NCBI GenBank assembly: GCA_029884335.1 | Contig: JAOUIA010000003.1 | Span: forward strand, 1 to 64,000 | Reading direction: 5' to 3' | Source: Betaproteobacteria bacterium | GTDB taxonomy: Bacteria; Pseudomonadota; Gammaproteobacteria; Burkholderiales; Casimicrobiaceae | DNA: 64,000 bases | Shown here: positions 44,774 through 53,780 of the stretch, piece by piece | How positions within the stretch are numbered: position 1 is the stretch's first letter | Layout of the letters: each line of letters begins with the position of its first letter | Program-made: the position numbers and the translations under genes | The notes under the pieces: model-generated | Seen by the model: only the letters and a program-made list of their open reading frames with translations | The model's database searches: none | Told to the model about the DNA's origin: nothing

Positions 44774-45775
44774 CTATTCGAACGCGTACACCTTCTTCCA
44801 GTCGCGCTTCATGTCGACGACGATCCAGCCTCTCGTTCTCGCTTCCCGAAGCGCCTTGTCGAGTTCGCCGAAGCCGGGCGTGCGCTCGTAGGCCCACTCG
44901 CGTTCCCCGTCGGTGTGATGGACGATCAGGGCGAAGCGGTGGCCGGGTCCGGCGGCCGTCCACTGCAGCATCTCCAGGTCGCCGTCGGAGTTGCCGAACG
45001 CGGCGATCGGGCGACGGCCGATGTGCTTGTGTATGGCGACCGGCTTGCCGGCCTTGTCATCGATCAGGTCGACCTGCGGCAGCTTGACCAGCACCGGCCT
45101 GCCTTCGCGAGTCTCGAAGGCGACCTTGCCCTGGCTTCCGATCACTTGTTCCGGCGGGATGCCGTAGGCCCTCTGTGCCCAGACGCGCATGAACTCGATG
45201 CCGCCGCCCGACACGATGTAGGTCTTGAAGCCGTTGTCGCGCAGGTAGTCAAGCAGTTCGACCATCGGCCGGTAGACGAGCCCGGTGTAGGGTCGACCGA
45301 AGCGCGGATGGCGCGCGGTGGCGACCCACCCCGCGACCTGGGCTTCAAACTCATCCGTCGTCATGCCGGAATGGGTCGCGGCGAGGAGCGCGACGGCCGC
45401 CTTTTCCCCGCCTGCGAGCGCCGTCGCGAGATTGCCGGCAAGGATCGACTTGAACGGCTCCTGGTCCTTCCACTCGGGGTGCTGAGCTGCCAGTGCCTTG
45501 ATGCGGTCGACGACGAACGCGAGTTGGAAGGGGATGGGCTGCTCGGGCCACAGCGTGCCGTCATTGTCGAATACGGCAATGCGCTCGTCGGGCGGGACGC
45601 ACGACGGCGTTCCTCGCGCGTCGACGTTCGTCACGAACTGGACGATCGCTGCCTTCGCCGGCGAGTCGTTCCAGGATGCCAGCGGCTGCGCGATCGAAGG
45701 CTGCGCGAGCGCCAGCATTGCCGCGGCGGCAACGGGCGCGACGCCCGGCCGGGCGAGCTTCGAGTCGATGGCCAT
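44774..45775 (-). CDS. Exported HAD-superfamily phosphatase, 333 aa
   Basis: A signal peptide (residues 1-28, AAAAMLALAQPSIAQ) leads into a HAD fold: motif I VFDNDGTLWPEQ, motif II TYIVSGGG, the Lys in the middle part and motif IV FGNSDGDLEML. It is therefore a periplasmic acid-phosphatase-type enzyme; it could remove phosphate from sulfated or phosphorylated organic compounds. It is first in the sulfatase unit with 68 bases to the sulfatase. The start at 45775 is chosen because it directly opens the signal peptide. Confidence 0.88.
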   Translation of the reverse strand: MAIDSKLARPGVAPVAAAAMLALAQPSIAQPLASWNDSPAKAAIVQFVTNVDARGTPSCVPPDERIAVFDNDGTLWPEQPIPFQLAFVVDRIKALAAQHPEWKDQEPFKSILAGNLATALAGGEKAAVALLAATHSGMTTDEFEAQVAGWVATARHPRFGRPYTGLVYRPMVELLDYLRDNGFKTYIVSGGGIEFMRVWAQRAYGIPPEQVIGSQGKVAFETREGRPVLVKLPQVDLIDDKAGKPVAIHKHIGRRPIAAFGNSDGDLEMLQWTAAGPGHRFALIVHHTDGEREWAYERTPGFGELDKALREARTRGWIVVDMKRDWKKVYAFE

Positions 45776-46629
45776 TGCACCGTTCCCCGCTGCGGGACCG
45801 ATCGGCACCGGGCAACGACGCCGCCGAGAGATTTCGACGGACACCTTGCCGGAGAACGAACCGATTCGCGCGATGCGCCTGACCGACTCCGTTCCGTGCG
45901 GTCGGAATCGTCCGCCACGGGTGTGGGGATGGGGCGGAAGCGGATCCGCCTCAGGCGCGCCCGGAGGTCTGCTGCACGGAACAAGCCGGCGAAACCGCTT
46001 CGCCCTTGCAGCGTCAAGGAAAAGCTACATCCGCGTTCCGCCCCGCGGGTTGACTGCGATCAAGGGACGTCGACCGATGACGCGCCCCATCAGGGACGCG
46101 CGGCGTCGCGCGGGCGGTTTCCTTGCCGTCGCCTCTGCAGCAGGAGAAAGATGGGCGGCACATTGCTCGATACGGCAGCAAAGGCAATCGACCCGGGCGA
46201 TGGATGGCGGCCGTACAGAGCGAGCGGAGGACGCGTCGACCGGCGTCCAGAACCCTGCGGCCATGACGCGCCTCGATGCCGCGCAGCCATCGCTCGGCGG
46301 GCATCTGCTCCATGCCGATCCGGGCTTCTCGATCGGCCAAGGAACCGCCCCCGCGTTCGGCGACCGCAGCGGGGGCAATCCGGTCGGTGCATTCCCCTGG
46401 GGCGGGCTGTTCCTGGGCTCGGAAGCCCTAATGTCCCGTACCGGAAGTCCCTTGCGCGAGCGTAGGCGGTTGCCGCGCTGCGATGTGGCAAGGAACTCCC
46501 GGTACGGGACAGCAGCAGGCTGTCGAACAGCTGCTGCGGGGTGGTCCACGCGCAACGCCGCGACGCGGGCACCGACTCGATCCACGCGGTGCGCGACCGA
46601 CCCCGCAAGATCATGGACGCGCTGCGACG
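45776..46629. other. 854-base gene-free region
   Basis: Between the HAD gene and the polyamine operon I see no frame that reads as a protein in either strand, although several long chance frames are open. It holds the 80-bp hairpin at 46432-46511 and may contain the promoter of the HAD-sulfatase unit at its left end. It may be the remains of a lost gene. Confidence 0.6.
46432..46511. repeat. 80-bp hairpin element with 24-bp imperfect inverted ends
   Basis: TGTCCCGTACCGGAAGTCCC TTGC (46432-46455) and its near-exact reverse complement (46488-46511) flank a 32-base loop. Only two positions of the 24 differ. It stands alone in the gap and has no second copy in the window. It resembles a REP or MITE remnant. 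Confidence 0.75.
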
Positions 46630-47694
46630 CTAGCGAACCTTGATCTCGGTCCAGAGCCGACTGCGGTAGCGGCGGTCCTTCGCGCCGAAGTCCTTCTGTT
46701 GCTCGAGCTTGGCGAGCACGGCCTGGTCGGGGAACACGGCCTTGTTGCTCTTCACGTCGGCCTTGATGTGCTGCAGGGCGTCGTTGTTCGGATTGCCCGA
46801 CCCGATCAGGTTGGAGAGCTCCGCCGAGTTCTTGCCGTCGAGCATGAAGTCGATGAACTTGTAGGCGAGGTCCGGGCGCGGGGCGTTGGCGAGGATGGCC
46901 ATGCTGTCGACGGCCAGCACCGCGCCTTCCTTCGGCAGCGCGTGTACGATGCGGAACTTGCGGCCGGCCGCCTGGGCGTCGAGGTTCGCCTGGAAGATGT
47001 CGTTCGAGTAGCCGTGCGCGACCCAGATGTTGCCGACGGTCAGCTCCTTGATGTACGAGGACGCGTTGAACGCCGCCCAGTACGGCTTCGCCTTCTTGAT
47101 GAGGTCGGCGGCCTCCTTGAGCTTCTTCTCGTCGGTCTCGTTGATCGAGTGGCCGAGGTACTTGAGCGCCGCGGCCATCAGCTCGCTCGAGCTGTCCAGC
47201 ACGGTCACCCGCCCCTTGATCTTCTCCAGGATCTTCGGGTCGAAGATCACCGCCCACGTGTCCATCGGGATGCCGAGCTCGCGGATCTTCTCGTCGTTGT
47301 ACCCCAGCATCGTGATCGTGTACGCGTAGGGCACGGAGTACTGGTTCTTCGGGTCGAACGCGGTGTCGAGGTAGGCGGCATTGATGTTCTTGAGGTTCGG
47401 CAGCTTGGCCTTGTCGATGGGCCGCAACTTCTTCTGCTTGATCAGCGACTCGAGCGCATTGCCCGTCGGCACGACGATGTCGTAGCCCTTGGCGCCGGCC
47501 GCGAGCTTGGCGAGCATCTCCTCGTTGTCCGAGTAGTAGGTCTGCTTGAGCTCGCAGTTGCACGAAGCCTCGAAGCGCTTGACCGTCTCCGGCGCGATGT
47601 AGTTGTTCCAGTTGTACAGGTGGAGAACGTCCTTGGCATGGGCTGCGGGCGCGGCCAGCGCAGCGGCGAGGACGAGCGGGAGAAGGCGTCGCAT
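46630..47694 (-). CDS. potD: Spermidine/putrescine ABC transporter substrate-binding protein
   Basis: A 354-residue periplasmic binding protein with a signal peptide (residues 1-20, ends PAAHA). VLHLYNWNNYIAPETVKRFE is the hallmark of PotD/PotF, with SDNEEMLAKL, DIVVPTGNAL and PYAYTITMLGYN. It delivers polyamines to the permease encoded upstream. PotF-type proteins prefer putrescine; the sequence alone does not decide. It is the last gene in a potA-potB-potC-potD order. Confidence 0.93.
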   Translation of the reverse strand: MRRLLPLVLAAALAAPAAHAKDVLHLYNWNNYIAPETVKRFEASCNCELKQTYYSDNEEMLAKLAAGAKGYDIVVPTGNALESLIKQKKLRPIDKAKLPNLKNINAAYLDTAFDPKNQYSVPYAYTITMLGYNDEKIRELGIPMDTWAVIFDPKILEKIKGRVTVLDSSSELMAAALKYLGHSINETDEKKLKEAADLIKKAKPYWAAFNASSYIKELTVGNIWVAHGYSNDIFQANLDAQAAGRKFRIVHALPKEGAVLAVDSMAILANAPRPDLAYKFIDFMLDGKNSAELSNLIGSGNPNNDALQHIKADVKSNKAVFPDQAVLAKLEQQKDFGAKDRRYRSRLWTEIKVR

Positions 47695-47725
47695 GATGGA
47701 GGCTCCTCGGGGGGTGGGACGGCGG

Positions 47726-48496
47726 TCAGGACGTGCGCAGCGCGCCGGGGGCGAGCTTGCTCGCCAGCACGATGAGCACCAACGTGAGCAGCATGAGAAG
47801 GGTTGACACGGCGTTGACCTCCGGAGTGACGGAGATCTTGATCATCGAGTAGATCTGCAGGGGCAGCGTCTGCGTCCCGGCGCCGGCGGTGAAAAACGTT
47901 ATCACGAAGTCGTCGATCGACAGCGTGAAGGCCATCAGCGCGCCGGCGATCACCGCGGGCATGATGAGCGGCAGCGTGACCAGCCGGAATGCCTGGGCCG
48001 GGGTGGCGCCGCAGTCGCGGGCCGCCTCGGTCAGGCTCTCGTCCATCCCGGCCAGCCGCGAGCGGACGACGATCGCGACGAAGCCAATGCAGAAGGCGAT
48101 GTGCGCCAGCGTCACCGAGACGATCCCCAGCGTGAAGTTGAGGAGGACGAAGAAGAGCAGCAGCGAGACGCCCATCAGGATCTCGGGAATGGCGATGGGC
48201 GTCAGCACCAGGACCGGCAGCAGGCGGCTGCGGTAGCGGTGCATGGCGAAGCCGGCCATCGTCCCCAGGACCGTCGACACGAGGCTCGCGACGGCGGCGA
48301 TGGCCAGCGAATTGACCGCCGCCTGGATCATCTCGTCGTTGGCGAAGAGCCTGCGGTACCAGTCGAACGTGAAGCCGACCCACTCGGCGTTGAGGCGCGA
48401 GTCGTTGAACGAGTAGACGACGACGATGACGAGCGGGACGTAGAGGAACAGGTAGCCCGCCACCGCCGCGGCGTAGAGGGCCCAGGAGCGCTTCAC
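47726..48496 (-). CDS. potC: Polyamine ABC transporter permease, PotC/PotI-type
   Basis: A 256-residue inner-membrane permease with six helices. FLYVPLVIVVVYSFNDSR is typical of PotC/PotI, and the EAA loop EAARDCGATPAQAFRLVTLPLIMPAV contacts the ATPase. It is 32 bases after potD in the genome and 11 bases before potB. Confidence 0.93.
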   Translation of the reverse strand: MKRSWALYAAAVAGYLFLYVPLVIVVVYSFNDSRLNAEWVGFTFDWYRRLFANDEMIQAAVNSLAIAAVASLVSTVLGTMAGFAMHRYRSRLLPVLVLTPIAIPEILMGVSLLLFFVLLNFTLGIVSVTLAHIAFCIGFVAIVVRSRLAGMDESLTEAARDCGATPAQAFRLVTLPLIMPAVIAGALMAFTLSIDDFVITFFTAGAGTQTLPLQIYSMIKISVTPEVNAVSTLLMLLTLVLIVLASKLAPGALRTS

Positions 48497-48506
48497 GGCA
48501 CGTCCC

Positions 48507-49418
48507 TCACGCGGTGCGGCGCGGGCGCGACACCCACGCGGCGAGCCCGGCCAGCGCCAGCGCGATGGCGGTGAGCACGATGGACAGCACGCTGCCGAAC
48601 GGCCAGTCGCGGGTCTCGAGGAACTGCTGCTTGATCAGGTTGCCGATCAGCGTGTCCTCGGTGCCGCCGAGGATGTCGGGGATCGCGAAGATGCCGAGCG
48701 CCGGGATGAAGACGAGCGCGGCGCCGGCCCAGACGCCGGGCAGCGAGAGCGGAAACGTCACGCGCCAGAACCGCTGCCAGGCGTTCGCGCCGAGGTCCTG
48801 CGCGGCGTCGAGCAGCGCCGGGTCGTGCTTCTCGAGGTTCGCGTAGAGCGGCAGCACCATGAAGGGCAGGTGCACGTACACGAGGCCCACCAGGACTGCG
48901 AACGAGCTGAACAGCAGCGAGACCGGTTCGAAACCGAGGGGCTCGACGACCGCGTTGACGGCGCGGCTCAGCGCGGACTGCGGCCCGAGGATGATCATCC
49001 ACGCGTAGACGCGGATCAGGAAGTTGCTCCAGAACGGCAGGATGACCAGCAGCATGAGGAGGTCGCGGTACTTCCTGGGGCTGCGGGCGACCAGCATCGC
49101 CAGCGGGTAGGCGAGCACCAGGCAGCACAGCGTGGTGATGCCTGCATAGACGACCGACTTGGCGAACACCTCCCAGTAGATCGGGTCGCCGGCGAGGCGC
49201 TCGTAGGCCTCCAGCGTCAGGTTCGCCTTGCCGTCCTCGAACAGCGGCGCGAGTCCGCCGTACTCGCCCGGCGGCGTGAACGACGCGACCACCATGATCA
49301 GCGCCGGGATCGCGAAGAACACCAGCAGGTAGGCGAGCGGCGGGCCGCTCACGAGCCACCGGCCCGTGCCGCGGTCGCGCGCCTGCCAGGAGGGGTGGCG
49401 TGCCCCGGACGCGCTCAC
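48507..49418 (-). CDS. potB: Polyamine ABC transporter permease, PotB/PotH-type
   Basis: A 303-residue inner-membrane permease. After a cytosolic leader come FFAIPALIMVVASF, LLMLLVILPFWSNFLIRVYAWMIIL, and the EAA loop DAAQDLGANAWQRFWRVTFPLSLPGV. A GTG at 49418, ten bases after the potA stop, is the probable start; an upstream ATG at 49481 would overlap potA by 50 bases and encode nothing conserved. Confidence 0.92.
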   Translation of the reverse strand: MSASGARHPSWQARDRGTGRWLVSGPPLAYLLVFFAIPALIMVVASFTPPGEYGGLAPLFEDGKANLTLEAYERLAGDPIYWEVFAKSVVYAGITTLCCLVLAYPLAMLVARSPRKYRDLLMLLVILPFWSNFLIRVYAWMIILGPQSALSRAVNAVVEPLGFEPVSLLFSSFAVLVGLVYVHLPFMVLPLYANLEKHDPALLDAAQDLGANAWQRFWRVTFPLSLPGVWAGAALVFIPALGIFAIPDILGGTEDTLIGNLIKQQFLETRDWPFGSVLSIVLTAIALALAGLAAWVSRPRRTA

Positions 49419-49428
49419 GCCGGCGCCC

Positions 49429-50526
49429 TCAGCCGGGGATGAAGTGCCCGGCATCGAACCGCCACGCGGCTTCCACCGCATCGCCGGCCTCGAAGAACTT
49501 CGTGCGCCCGGCCTCGGAGTTGGCGAGCAGCGCCTCGACGCGCTGGCCGCCGGTGGCCTCCACGACGTACATGGTGACGTCGCCCATGTACAGGAAGTCG
49601 CGGATGTGGCCCGCGCAGTGGTTGTCGTCCGCGCCTTGCGTCACCGAGGACGAGATGCGGACCTTCTCCGGACGCACCGCGACCGAGCCCTTGCTGCCGG
49701 CGGGCACGCTCGCCTGGGTGAGCGTGCGGATGCGCCCGAGCCCCGCGACGTCGAGATCGACGAGCGATCCGCCGCCCGAGGGCGCCGACGCGGCGACGAC
49801 GCCGTCGAAGAGGTTGCAGTGCCCGATGAAGTCGGCGACGAAGCGGGTCCGGGGGAAGCCGTAGATGCGCGAGGGCTCGTCGAGCTGCTCGACGCGGCCG
49901 TGGTTCATCACGGCGATCCGGTGCGACAGGGCCAGCGCCTCGGTCTGGTCGTGCGTGACGTACACGAACGTGATGCCGACGTCCTTCTGCAGATTGATGA
50001 GCTCGAGCTGCAGCTGTTCGCGCAGCTTGGCGTCCAGCGCTGCGAGGGGCTCGTCGAGCAGCAGCACGCGCGGCTTGGTGACGAGCGCGCGTGCGATCGC
50101 CACGCGCTGCTTCTGCCCGCCGGAGAGCTCGTGCGGGTAGCGGTCCGCCTTGCCCGCGAGCTGCACGCCCTCGAGCGCGGCCCAGACCTGGCGGTCGGTC
50201 TCGGCGCCGCCGACCTTCGCCATCTTGAGCGGGAAGGCGACGTTGCCCGCCACCGTCATGTGCGGGAACAGCGCGTAGCTCTGGAACACCGTCCGCACGG
50301 GCCTGCGCTCGGGCGGGTCGCCGGCGAGGTCCTTGCCGTCGAGCACGATGGCGCCACCGTCGGGCAGGTCGAAGCCCGCGATCATCCGCAGCAGCGTCGT
50401 CTTGCCGCAGCCGGACGGCCCGAGCAGCGTGAAGAATTCGCCGGCCTCGATGGCCAGGCTCACGTCGTCGACGGCAGCGAAGTCGCCGAAGCGACGCGTG
50501 ACGTTCCTGATTTCGAGCAGCGCCAT
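49429..50526 (-). CDS. potA: Polyamine ABC transporter ATPase
   Basis: A 365-residue ATPase with Walker A GPSGCGKTTLLRMIAGF, signature LSGGQKQRVAIARALVTKP, Walker B VLLLDEPLAALDAKLREQ, VTHDQTEALALSHRI, and a C-terminal TOBE domain with GSVAVRPEKVRI. It energises import of spermidine or putrescine. It opens the operon; a TAGAAT at 50563-50568 on the minus strand is a candidate -10. Confidence 0.95.
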   Translation of the reverse strand: MALLEIRNVTRRFGDFAAVDDVSLAIEAGEFFTLLGPSGCGKTTLLRMIAGFDLPDGGAIVLDGKDLAGDPPERRPVRTVFQSYALFPHMTVAGNVAFPLKMAKVGGAETDRQVWAALEGVQLAGKADRYPHELSGGQKQRVAIARALVTKPRVLLLDEPLAALDAKLREQLQLELINLQKDVGITFVYVTHDQTEALALSHRIAVMNHGRVEQLDEPSRIYGFPRTRFVADFIGHCNLFDGVVAASAPSGGGSLVDLDVAGLGRIRTLTQASVPAGSKGSVAVRPEKVRISSSVTQGADDNHCAGHIRDFLYMGDVTMYVVEATGGQRVEALLANSEAGRTKFFEAGDAVEAAWRFDAGHFIPG

Positions 50527-50562
50527 CGCCGCGGCGGGCTCCGGGGGAATTTGTGCAGCGCG

Positions 50563-50568
50563 ATTCTA
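50563..50568 (-). promoter_or_regulatory. Candidate -10 box TAGAAT of the pot operon
   Basis: Read on the minus strand, TAGAAT lies 36 bases before the potA start in the 229-base gap to the divergent gene at 50756. The -35 region is not consensus. The rest of the gap shows GC-rich palindromes only. Confidence 0.4.
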
Positions 50569-50755
50569 AAGCATACGCGTCTGGGCGAGGCACGGGATTT
50601 GCAGCGCTTCTTCCTCGCTCCCGCAGGATCGAGCGGCGGCCCCGTCGCGTGACGCTGTACGTCACCGGTTGTCGCATCGCGTCGAGACGCGGGCCCGTCC
50701 TCGGCCGAGCGGCCGAAATCGGCCCGCGGCGGGCGCGTGGTAACTTGGATTCCCC

Positions 50756-51502
50756 ATGGCCGACAAGCCCGCCGCCTCCTCCCTCCTCGCACGGCTGCGC
50801 CAGCAGTCCGACGCCGTGCGGGCGACCGAGTCGCCGCGCCGGTCGATGGAGGAGATCCTCCTCGACATGGACCAGCGGCTGTGGCGCGCCTACCGCTGGA
50901 TCGACGAGGCGCTCGCCCACCTCGGCGTCATCAAGCCGGTCGTCGCGCACGAGTTCCGCGTCGAGTCCTACCTCACGCTCTCCGGACTGCAGTTCGAGCA
51001 GGGCTTCGTCTCGTACCGGCGCCGTCATCTTGCCGGTCAGGAGCTCCTCGACTACGTCGAACTGTTCTACCGGCTGTCGTCGACCAAGCCGGTCAGGCTG
51101 AAGGTGCAGCCGACCGCGGTCGCCGAGGTCGACGGACGCCTGCGCACCGCCGGCATGCAGTTCCGCTACGAGGCCGAGGTCGACGAGCGCAAGGTGATCA
51201 AGTCGGGCATCTTCACCGTGACGCCGGCGGTGACCGGCTCGGTGCGCTTCAATCCCGACTACAGGCTGCACGGCATCAACGTGCGGCTGACCAACGTCGA
51301 TCGCCTCGAGACGGTCGACCTCGAGTTCAAGCCGGAGCAGGTCGACGAGGGCGCGCTCGAGGATCTCGTGCGCCTGGTGCTCGGCGAGTCGAACGCGTTC
51401 CTGCACCGCGCTCCGCTTGCCGGCGTGGGCGCGGGGAAGAAGCCCGCCGCGATCGAGGAGCCGGTCGTCTACCGCATCGAGAAGACGATCCGCAGCCGCT
51501 GA
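50756..51502 (+). CDS. Conserved hypothetical protein, 248 aa
   Basis: A soluble cytosolic protein without signal peptide or hydrophobic segment. Landmarks: MEEILLDMDQRLWRAYRWIDEALAHLGVIKP, FRVESYLTLSGLQFEQGFVSYRRRHLAGQELLDYVELFYRL, and a beta-rich middle (VRLKVQPTAVAEVDGRLRTAGMQFRYEAEVDE). The family was not recognised. It stands alone on the plus strand between divergent potA and convergent ubiB, ending three bases from the ubiB stop. Confidence 0.75.
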   Translation: MADKPAASSLLARLRQQSDAVRATESPRRSMEEILLDMDQRLWRAYRWIDEALAHLGVIKPVVAHEFRVESYLTLSGLQFEQGFVSYRRRHLAGQELLDYVELFYRLSSTKPVRLKVQPTAVAEVDGRLRTAGMQFRYEAEVDERKVIKSGIFTVTPAVTGSVRFNPDYRLHGINVRLTNVDRLETVDLEFKPEQVDEGALEDLVRLVLGESNAFLHRAPLAGVGAGKKPAAIEEPVVYRIEKTIRSR

Positions 51503-51505
51503 CCT

Positions 51506-53035
51506 TCAGGCCGGCCTCAACAGCAGCACGACGACCAGCGCCGCGAGCAGCAAGGACAGCACCGCCATCCAGCGGTTGCGCCACCGCTGCGCGGCGGCGA
51601 GCTCGTGCACCGAGTCCGGCGTGTTCGCCGGCGGTGCCGACAGCCGCTGGTGCAGCAGCCGCGGCAGCTCGGGGAGCGCGGCCACGAGGTAAGGCGCCTC
51701 CGCGAGGAGACGGCGCTGCAGCGCGGGCAGCCCGATGCGGTTCTCCATCCAGCGCTCGAGGAACGGCTTCGCGGTGACCCACAGGTCGAGGTCGGGGTCG
51801 AGCATGCGCCCCAGCCCCTCGATGTTGAGCAGCGTCTTCTGCAGCAGCGCCAACTGCGGCTGCACCTCGACGTTGAAGCGACGCGACGCGCGGAACAGCT
51901 GCATCAGCACCTTGCCGAGCGAGATTTCCTTGAGCGGCCGGTCGAAGATCGGCTCGCACACCACGCGGATCTCGGTCTCCAGCTCGTCGACGCGCGTGTG
52001 GGCAGGCACCCAGCCCGACTCGATGTGCGCGGTGGCCACGCGGCGGTAGTCGCGGCGGAAGAAGGCGAGGAAGTTCTGCGCGAGGTAGCTCTGGTCGCGC
52101 TCCGAGAGCGCGCCGACGATGCCGAAGTCGAGCGCGACGTACTTGCCGAAGTGCGCCGGGTCGACCGACACGAAGATGTTGCCCGGGTGCATGTCGGCGT
52201 GGAAGAAGCCGTCGCGGAACACCTGCGTGAAGAAGAGCTCCACGCCGGCGCGCGACAGGCGCTTGAGGTCCACGCCCGCCTCGACCAGCCGCTCGACCTG
52301 CGCGATCGGGATGCCGGTCATGCGCTCCATCACCATGACCTCGCTCGTGCACCAGTCCCAGTGGACGCCGGGCACCAGCAGCAGCGGCGAGTGCTGGAAG
52401 TTGCGGCGCAGCTGCGCGCAGTTCGCGGCCTCGCGCATGAGGTCGAGCTCGTCGGCGAGGTTCTTCTCGAACTCGTGCACGACCTCGCGCGGCCGCAGCC
52501 GCTTGCCGTCCGACCACAGCTTCTCGGCCAGCATCGCGCCGGCCATCATCAGCTGGACGTCCTTGTCGATCACCGCGCGGATGCCCGGCCTCAGCACCTT
52601 GACCGCCACCGGCGTGCCGTCGGGGAGCTTCGCGAAGTGCACCTGCGCCACCGAAGCCGAGGCGACCGGCTCGCGCTCGAACTCCGCGAAGACCTGCGCC
52701 AGCGGCTTGCGGTAGGCGCGCTGCAGCGTGGCCTCGACGTCGCTCCACGGGAACGGCGGCACGCGGTCCTGCAGCTTCGCGAGCTCGTCGGCGATGTCGG
52801 GCGGCAAGAGGTCGCGGCGCGTGGAGAGCACCTGCCCGAACTTGACGAAGATCGGCCCGAGGCTCTCGAGCGCCAGGCGCAGCCGCACCGCGCGCGGCTC
52901 TCCCAGGTCGCGCCAGAACGCGACGCGGTTGATCATCGGCCGCAGCCAGCGCACGCGCTCGTGGCCGAGCAGGAACTCGTCGAGCCCGTAGCGCTGCGCG
53001 ACGAGGAGGATGCGGGCCAGGCGCAGGAGGCGCAT
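51506..53035 (-). CDS. ubiB: Ubiquinone biosynthesis protein UbiB
   Basis: A 509-residue atypical kinase/ATPase (ADCK family) needed for coenzyme Q synthesis. Signature motifs are present: [14 protein letters not shown] (KxGQ), the alanine-rich loop [15 protein letters not shown], catalytic [12 protein letters not shown], and LDFGIVGAL. Two transmembrane helices at the C-terminus ([16 protein letters not shown]) anchor it. It closes the ubi group; a REP-like cluster lies between it and ubiJ. Confidence 0.95.
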   Translation of the reverse strand: MRLLRLARILLVAQRYGLDEFLLGHERVRWLRPMINRVAFWRDLGEPRAVRLRLALESLGPIFVKFGQVLSTRRDLLPPDIADELAKLQDRVPPFPWSDVEATLQRAYRKPLAQVFAEFEREPVASASVAQVHFAKLPDGTPVAVKVLRPGIRAVIDKDVQLMMAGAMLAEKLWSDGKRLRPREVVHEFEKNLADELDLMREAANCAQLRRNFQHSPLLLVPGVHWDWCTSEVMVMERMTGIPIAQVERLVEAGVDLKRLSRAGVELFFTQVFRDGFFHADMHPGNIFVSVDPAHFGKYVALDFGIVGALSERDQSYLAQNFLAFFRRDYRRVATAHIESGWVPAHTRVDELETEIRVVCEPIFDRPLKEISLGKVLMQLFRASRRFNVEVQPQLALLQKTLLNIEGLGRMLDPDLDLWVTAKPFLERWMENRIGLPALQRRLLAEAPYLVAALPELPRLLHQRLSAPPANTPDSVHELAAAQRWRNRWMAVLSLLLAALVVVLLLRPA

Positions 53036-53045
53036 GGCCCCGATT

Positions 53046-53175
53046 GTAAATGAGGGTCAGAGTCGCATTTCCGCGCCGTCGGGGCGGCTTCGCGAGAGGA
53101 AACGCGGCTGTGACCCTCGTTTCTCGCCGGCGACGGAAGCGCCGGTTCGGAAATGCGGCTCCGGCCCTACTTTCG
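53046..53175. repeat. REP-like cluster 3 (3 diverged copies)
   Basis: Copies at 53046-53072 (TGAGGGTCAGAGTCGCATTTCC), 53098-53124 and 53149-53175 share the 27-bp layout, but their core is TCAGAGTCGCATTTCC-like or reads GGAAATGCGGCTCCGGCCC in reverse. All three carry the same changes, so they form a subfamily distinct from clusters 1, 2 and 4. The third copy includes the ubiJ stop codon. Confidence 0.85.
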
Positions 53176-53751
53176 CTCGAGGTCGGCGATGCGCTGCGCG
53201 AGCGCGTCGACGCGCTGCGCGAGATCCGCGTTCTGCGCGGCGAACGCGCGGGCCTCCTCGCCGCGCGCGAGCAGGCCCGCCTCGTCGCGCGCGTAGCTGA
53301 CCACGTTGTCGGCGAGGTGCTCGCCCACGTACCCCGGGAGCGAGAGGATGCTCCGGCCCGCGTCCGCCAGCCGTTGTCCCACGACCGGGCCGAACGCCTT
53401 GGCGAACGCACGCTCGACGAACCAGGGCAGCGTCTGCGCGAGGTCCCTCAACGTCGCGGCGAGCGCGGGGTCGCCCTTCGCGGTGACGAGCCCGTCCCAG
53501 CGCGCCGGCTCGGCGAGCAGCGCCGGGACGTCGAACGGCGACAGGTGGAACTCCGCGTCGGGCGTGGCGGGGCGCGAATGCGCGTCCTCCAGCGTGCCGT
53601 CGGCGCCAATGGCGAACGCGACGCTCACCGGTCCGCTTGCGAGCGTGAACGTGCGGCCGGCGTGCGCGGCGAGCCTCTCGCGCGCCCACGACTCGTCGCC
53701 CAGCAGGCGGTTGGCGAGCCCGCGGCCGAGAGCGCTCGCCGGATCGGCCAT
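53167..53751 (-). CDS. ubiJ: Ubiquinone biosynthesis accessory factor UbiJ (SCP2 domain)
   Basis: A 194-residue lipid-binding accessory factor of the Ubi complex. The SCP2-like domain spans about residues 15-120 (GPVSVAFAIGADGTLEDAH, HLSPFDVPALLAEP), and the C-terminus is a helix likely to coil (RGEEARAFAAQNADLAQRVDALAQRIADLERK). The final Arg, Lys and TAG stop are read from the repeat copy at 53149-53175. It lies between the Tim44-like gene and ubiB, the usual order. Confidence 0.88.
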   Translation of the reverse strand: MADPASALGRGLANRLLGDESWARERLAAHAGRTFTLASGPVSVAFAIGADGTLEDAHSRPATPDAEFHLSPFDVPALLAEPARWDGLVTAKGDPALAATLRDLAQTLPWFVERAFAKAFGPVVGQRLADAGRSILSLPGYVGEHLADNVVSYARDEAGLLARGEEARAFAAQNADLAQRVDALAQRIADLERK

Positions 53752-53780
53752 GGCGTCGCTGCCTGCCGCCGCCCGCGCCG

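Noticed and set aside
46563-46633. Short plus-strand frame ending RPRKIMDALRR before the stop at 46631-46633, as the tail of a lost gene
   Set aside because: The ending looks protein-like, but no homologous sequence precedes it; too little to call.
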